Assembly: GCA_003260025.2 (NCBI GenBank)
Contig: QFZU02000174.1
Location: 1 to 64,000 of the forward strand
Source: Microbispora triticiradicis
GTDB lineage: Bacteria > Actinomycetota > Actinomycetes > Streptosporangiales > Streptosporangiaceae
Direction: 5' to 3'
Length of the DNA: 64,000 bases
The translations under genes and the position numbers were made by a program. The notes under the pieces are model-generated. The model ran no database searches. It worked only from the letters and a program-made list of their open reading frames with translations, and was not told where the DNA came from. The stretch's first letter is position 1; each line of letters begins with the position of its first letter. Shown here in pieces: positions 60,560 through 64,000 of the stretch.

Positions 60560-60991
60560 ATGGGTCTCGTGGACGGCTGCGTGTTCTGTGAGATCGTGGC
60601 GGGGGAGCGGCCCGCGCGGGTGGTGCTGGACGACGAGGTCGCCGCCGCCTTCCTCGACACCCGCCCGGTGTTCAAGGGGCATGTGCTCGTCGTCCCGCGC
60701 GGCCACGTCGAGACCCTCCCGGACCTTCCGCCGGAGGAGGTCGGGCCGTTCTTCGCCCGGGTCCAGGCCGTCACGCGGGCGGTCGAGACGGGCACCGGCG
60801 CGGCCGGCACGTTCGTCGCGATGAACAACCGGATCAGCCAGAGCGTCCCCCACCTGCACGTCCACGTCGTGCCGCGCAACCGCAAGGACGGCCTGCGCGG
60901 CTTCTTCTGGCCCCGCGTCAAGTACGACGGCGACGCCGAGATCGCGGACTACGCCGCCCGCATCCGCGCCGCGCTGGACGCCGGCGACTGA
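60560..60991 (+). CDS. HIT-family hydrolase
   Basis: This 143-residue protein has the histidine triad HLHVHVVPR and the N-terminal CVFCEIVAGE typical of Hint/HinT-like nucleotide phosphoramidases. It hydrolyses AMP-linked compounds in the cytosol. The catalytic histidines are all present. ATG 60560 or the GTG at 60572 could be the start; neither has a good Shine-Dalgarno. Confidence 0.92.
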   Translation: MGLVDGCVFCEIVAGERPARVVLDDEVAAAFLDTRPVFKGHVLVVPRGHVETLPDLPPEEVGPFFARVQAVTRAVETGTGAAGTFVAMNNRISQSVPHLHVHVVPRNRKDGLRGFFWPRVKYDGDAEIADYAARIRAALDAGD

Positions 60992-61132
60992 GTGGGATGC
61001 CGGACCGGACGTTGTCCGTGCGCGCTCTCACCCGCCTCATCCTGCCGGATGTTGTGCTCCACGAAGCAGTGCCGGGAGATGTATGAGAGTGAGGAGTAGC
61101 CGCGCGGGTGACGGGGGGTAGGCTGCGGCGGC

Positions 61133-62314
61133 GTGGAACCGGTCGTCACGGCGCTCGTCGTCGCCGTACTCGTCAGTGTGCCGGCCGTCGTGCTCTGGCG
61201 GGTCCTGCGCGGGCGGCGCGACCTCGGCAGCAGCCCCGCGGAGCGGGCGACCTTCGAGACGCTGCACACCGCGTCGCTGGCTGCGCCGCCGCTGCGGGCC
61301 GGCCTCACCCAGGCCGGCGCGCTCAAGGCGTCGCGGCACCTGCGTGAGCTGCTCGGCTCCCCGGCCATCGCCATCACCAACGGCGAGGAACTGCTCGTGT
61401 ACGACGGCGCGGGCGACCACCACGCCGCCGACGCGTTCGAGCACGCCGCGGAGACCCTCAAGGACGGCCGCACCCAGGTGCGGGCGCTCGCCTGCGCGCT
61501 GCCCGAGTGTCCCGTCCGGCACGCCGTGGTCGTCCCGCTCACCACCGACGACCGGGTGGTCGGCTCGCTCGCGGCGTACGGCGACCACGCCTCGGCCGGG
61601 CTGGTGCGGGCGGCGCAGGAGGTCGCGCGGTGGGTCGACTCCCAGCTTGAGCTGGCCGAGCTCGACCGGTCCCGGACGATGCTGATGGAGGCCGAGGTGC
61701 GGGCGCTGCGGGCGCAGATATCCCCGCACTTCATCTACAACTCGCTGACCACGATCGCGTCGTTCGTCCGCAGCGACCCCGAGCAGGCCAGGGAGCTGCT
61801 GCTGGAGTTCGCCGACTTCACCCGATACTCCTTCCGGCGGCACGGCGACTTCACGACGCTGGCCGAGGAACTGCGGTCCATCGACCGCTACCTCACCCTG
61901 GAGCGGGCCCGGTTCGGCGACCAGCTTCTGGTGACGTTGCGCATCGCCCCTGAGGTCCTGCCGGTGGCGGTGCCGTTCCTGTGCCTGCAGCCGCTGGTGG
62001 AGAACGCCGTACGGCACGGCCTGGAGGCGAAGCCCGGCGCCGGGCGGATCACGATCATCGCCGAGGACGACGGCGCCGAGTGCGGCATCACGGTCGAGGA
62101 CGACGGCGTCGGCATGGACCCCGAACGGCTGCGGCGCGCGCTGGCCGGGGAGGACCGCTCGGGGGCGGGCGGCATCGGGGTGGCCAACGTGGACGAGCGG
62201 CTGCGCCAGGTCTACGGCGACGAGTACGGGCTGGTCGTCGAGACCGGCCCCGGCGCGGGCACCAAGGTCACCGTGCGGATCCCCAAATACCACCCCGGGG
62301 TGTCGGTGCTCTGA
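61133..62314 (+). CDS. LytS-type sensor histidine kinase
   Basis: This 393-residue kinase has one N-terminal transmembrane helix (VVTALVVAVLVSVPAVVLW), a GAF-like sensor region (about 40-175), the His_kinase motif with H199 in AQISPHFIYNSLTTIASF, and an ATPase (PLVENAVRHGLE, DDGVGMDPERL, GGIGVANVDERL). Such short LytS kinases pair with LytTR regulators and often sit beside ActP/MctC-like symporters. They may sense external acetate, pyruvate or similar acids, or membrane state. GTG start at 61133. Confidence 0.92.
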   Translation: MEPVVTALVVAVLVSVPAVVLWRVLRGRRDLGSSPAERATFETLHTASLAAPPLRAGLTQAGALKASRHLRELLGSPAIAITNGEELLVYDGAGDHHAADAFEHAAETLKDGRTQVRALACALPECPVRHAVVVPLTTDDRVVGSLAAYGDHASAGLVRAAQEVARWVDSQLELAELDRSRTMLMEAEVRALRAQISPHFIYNSLTTIASFVRSDPEQARELLLEFADFTRYSFRRHGDFTTLAEELRSIDRYLTLERARFGDQLLVTLRIAPEVLPVAVPFLCLQPLVENAVRHGLEAKPGAGRITIIAEDDGAECGITVEDDGVGMDPERLRRALAGEDRSGAGGIGVANVDERLRQVYGDEYGLVVETGPGAGTKVTVRIPKYHPGVSVL

Positions 62315-62399
62315 CACCGTCTCGTGACACGCGCAAACGTTGACTTCCGGTCGTCCTGGTCATCACCCTCTAGAGCATCGGCCGGTGAAAGGGGTGATC

Positions 62400-63149
62400 G
62401 TGAGCGGCCTGCGGGTCCTGGCGGTGGACGACGAGCAGCCCGCGCTGGAGGACGTCGCCTACCTGCTCAGAGCGGACCCCCGCATCGGCGAGGTGCTGAC
62501 CGCCCGCGACGGCGCCGCGGCGCTCAAACTGCTCGACCGCGCCATCGCGGACGGCAGGCCGGTCGACGCGGTGTTCCTCGACATCCGGATGCGCGGGCTG
62601 GACGGAGTGGTGCTGGGCCGGCTGCTGACCCAGTTCACCCGCCCGCCGAAGATCGTGTTCGTCACGGCGTACGACGACCACGCCGTGGACGCCTTCGAGC
62701 TCAAGGCCGAGGACTACCTGCTCAAACCCGTACGGCCGGAGCGGCTCGCGGAGGCGATCCGCCGGGTCTGCGGCAGCCGCGGCGAGCCGGGGGAGGGGCC
62801 GCAGGCCGACACCATCCCGGTCGAGCTGGGCGGAGTGACCCGGTTCGTGGCCAGCACCGAGGTGCGGTACGTCGAGGCGCAGGGCGACTACGCGCGGCTG
62901 CACACCGCGACCGGCAGCCATCTGGTCCGCATCCCGCTGGCGACGCTGGAGGAGCGCTGGGCGTCTGCCGGGTTCCTGCGGGTGCACCGCAGCCATCTCG
63001 TCGCGGTCAGGCACATCGACGAACTGCACATCGACTCGGGCAAGTGCGTGGTGCGCGTGGGGGACACGGAGATCCCGGTGAGCCGGCGGCACACCCGGGA
63101 GTTACGCGACCTGCTCGTCCGCCGGGCGCGCAAGGGCCAGGCCCGGTGA
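62400..63149 (+). CDS. LytTR-family response regulator
   Basis: This 249-residue regulator has a receiver (VLAVDDEQPALEDV, phospho-acceptor D61 in VFLDIRMRGLDG, DYLLKPVRPERLAEAI) and a LytTR DNA-binding domain (VRYVEAQGDYARLHT, LRVHRSHLVAVRHID, IPVSRRHTRELRDLL). GTG 62400 follows AAAGGGG by five bases. GTGA overlap with the DUF485 gene suggests it shares a transcript with the transporter it likely controls. Confidence 0.92.
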   Translation: MSGLRVLAVDDEQPALEDVAYLLRADPRIGEVLTARDGAAALKLLDRAIADGRPVDAVFLDIRMRGLDGVVLGRLLTQFTRPPKIVFVTAYDDHAVDAFELKAEDYLLKPVRPERLAEAIRRVCGSRGEPGEGPQADTIPVELGGVTRFVASTEVRYVEAQGDYARLHTATGSHLVRIPLATLEERWASAGFLRVHRSHLVAVRHIDELHIDSGKCVVRVGDTEIPVSRRHTRELRDLLVRRARKGQAR

Positions 63150-63517
63150 CGGGCAGACCGCGCCGGGTGACGGTGACCAGCCCGCGCACGGCGGCGGCCC
63201 GCCGGCGCCGCCATCCGCTCACCCGGGAGATCGACGAGCAGACCCACCTGGGTGAGGTCTACATGCGCTCGCTGGTGCGCACGCAGTTCCGGCTGGCCCT
63301 TTTCGTGTGCACGGTGCTGGCCTGCGTGGTGGGCGGGCTGCCGCTGCTGTTCCTGCTGGCCCCGGAACTGCGCGCGGCCGAACTGTTCGGGCTGCCGCTG
63401 CCGTGGGTGGTCCTGGCCGGGCTGATCTATCCCGCGCTCGTCGTCGGGGCCTGGCTGTACGTCCGGCAGGCCGAGCGCAACGAACGCGACTTCGCCGACC
63501 TCGTGGAGCGCCGGTGA
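63146..63517 (+). CDS. DUF485 membrane protein
   Basis: This 123-residue protein has a basic N-terminus and two transmembrane helices (LALFVCTVLACVVGGLPLLFLL, PWVVLAGLIYPALVVGAWLYV), then NERDFADLVERR, the family signature. DUF485 proteins are encoded directly before ActP-type symporters and probably assist them. GTG 63146 overlaps the regulator stop; GTG 63167 is a shorter alternative. Confidence 0.85.
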   Translation: MTGRPRRVTVTSPRTAAARRRRHPLTREIDEQTHLGEVYMRSLVRTQFRLALFVCTVLACVVGGLPLLFLLAPELRAAELFGLPLPWVVLAGLIYPALVVGAWLYVRQAERNERDFADLVERR

Positions 63518-63584
63518 GGACCGTGCGCCGGGTGTGGACCGTGCCGGTGAGCACGGTGCGCCGGTGAGAGAGAACGGAGCGTAG

Positions 63585-64000
63585 GTGGGCCAGATCGCCG
63601 CCGTCGGCGTGGTGCTGCTGGCGACCGTCCTCATCGGCGCGTTCGGCATCCGCATGTCCCGCACCACCTCGGACTTCTATGTCGCCTCCCGCACCGTCTC
63701 GCCGCTGTGGAACGCCTCGGCGATCGGCGGGGAGTACCTGTCGGCGGCCTCGTTCCTCGGCGTGGCGGGGCTCATCCTCACGTTCGGCGCCGACATGCTG
63801 TGGCTGCCGGTCGGCTGGACCGGCGGCTACCTCGTGCTGCTGGTGCTGGTGTCGGCGCCGCTCCGCCGTTCGGGGGCCTACACGCTGCCCGACTTCGCCG
63901 AGGCGCGGCTGGAGTCGATGGCCGTGCGGCGGCTGTCGAGCGTCCTCGTCGTGCTGATCGGCTGGCTCTACCTCATGCCGCAGTTCCAGAGCGCCGGGCT
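63585..64000 (+). CDS. ActP/MctC-type sodium:solute symporter (3' end outside window)
   Basis: The first 138 codons show the SSS family start: VLIGAFGIRMSRTTSDFYVASRTVSPLWNASAIGGEYLSAASFLG. Further helices and GAYTLPDFAEARLE follow. Members import acetate, pyruvate or propionate with sodium or protons. GTG 63585 has CGGAG six bases upstream. The gap to the DUF485 gene carries imperfect repeats of a GTGCGCCGGTGAG unit. The gene runs off the window. Confidence 0.9.
   Translation, partial: MGQIAAVGVVLLATVLIGAFGIRMSRTTSDFYVASRTVSPLWNASAIGGEYLSAASFLGVAGLILTFGADMLWLPVGWTGGYLVLLVLVSAPLRRSGAYTLPDFAEARLESMAVRRLSSVLVVLIGWLYLMPQFQSAG

Overview
The window is 64 kb of very GC-rich DNA with tightly packed genes, frequent GTG or TTG starts and ATGA/GTGA overlaps. 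Gene content (PknB-type kinase, XRE-DUF5753 regulator, DUF3618/Holin-X/YihY cluster, secreted GH48 and GH9 cellulases with CBM2 modules, CelR/CebR-type operators) points to a filamentous actinomycete. A member of the Streptosporangiales (Streptosporangiaceae or a Thermobifida-like relative) is the best guess; the genus cannot be fixed from the sequence alone. I saw no rRNA, tRNA, CRISPR array or intact insertion sequence.

Layout. 1-5.5 kb: a truncated Pro/Ala/Gln-rich protein, the pseudouridine catabolic pair psuK-psuG, and a divergent phytoene-dehydrogenase-like flavoenzyme. 5.6-10.1 kb: an OmpR/MprB-type two-component system, then a membrane-anchored solute-binding protein overlapping a multi-pass membrane protein. 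10.1-13.3 kb: LysR regulator with a divergent NmrA-type reductase and darcynin-like gene, then a VapBC-type toxin-antitoxin pair. 13.4-19 kb: a GT2-GtrA plus GT39 membrane glycosyltransferase pair, a ferritin-like protein, and a flavin monooxygenase divergent from a TetR gene over a striking triple repeat. 19-30 kb: an XRE-DUF5753 regulator, an Atu-like carboxylase operon (AtuA, enoyl-CoA hydratase, biotin carboxylase, carboxyltransferase), a Ser/Thr kinase and a GlcD-like oxidase with a 16-bp palindrome touching its start codon. 30-38 kb: a secreted M6 protease, a diacylglycerol-kinase-like protein, and an SNF2 helicase-SWIM pair.

38-46 kb: a second TetR/flavin monooxygenase pair, a transmembrane electron-transfer module (ferric-reductase-like protein, FMN-binding protein, ApbE), and a second two-component system on the opposite side of a shared promoter region. 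46-51.7 kb: a secreted cellulose-degradation locus, namely GH48, GH9 and a small CBM2-like protein, with a CelR-type operator upstream of GH48, a near-copy inside its coding sequence, and strong hairpins between genes. 51.9-55 kb: a stress-envelope operon (Holin-X, DUF3618, YihY) and a YkvA-like gene. 55-60.5 kb: a looser, less GC-rich accessory stretch with a small secreted protein, an AraC regulator, an XRE-NB-ARC-TPR STAND regulator and a secreted phospholipase A2. 60.5-64 kb: a HIT protein and a LytS/LytTR-DUF485-ActP cluster for sensing and importing small carboxylates, cut by the window end.

The pathways are mostly known. The least explained features are regulatory or architectural: the intragenic cellulase operator and tandem hairpins, the related direct repeats before both response regulators, the short leader ORF before the carboxylase operon, the anchored binding protein with no visible transporter, the DUF3618 GKGMFGG-type tail, and the divergent lone CBM2-like protein.
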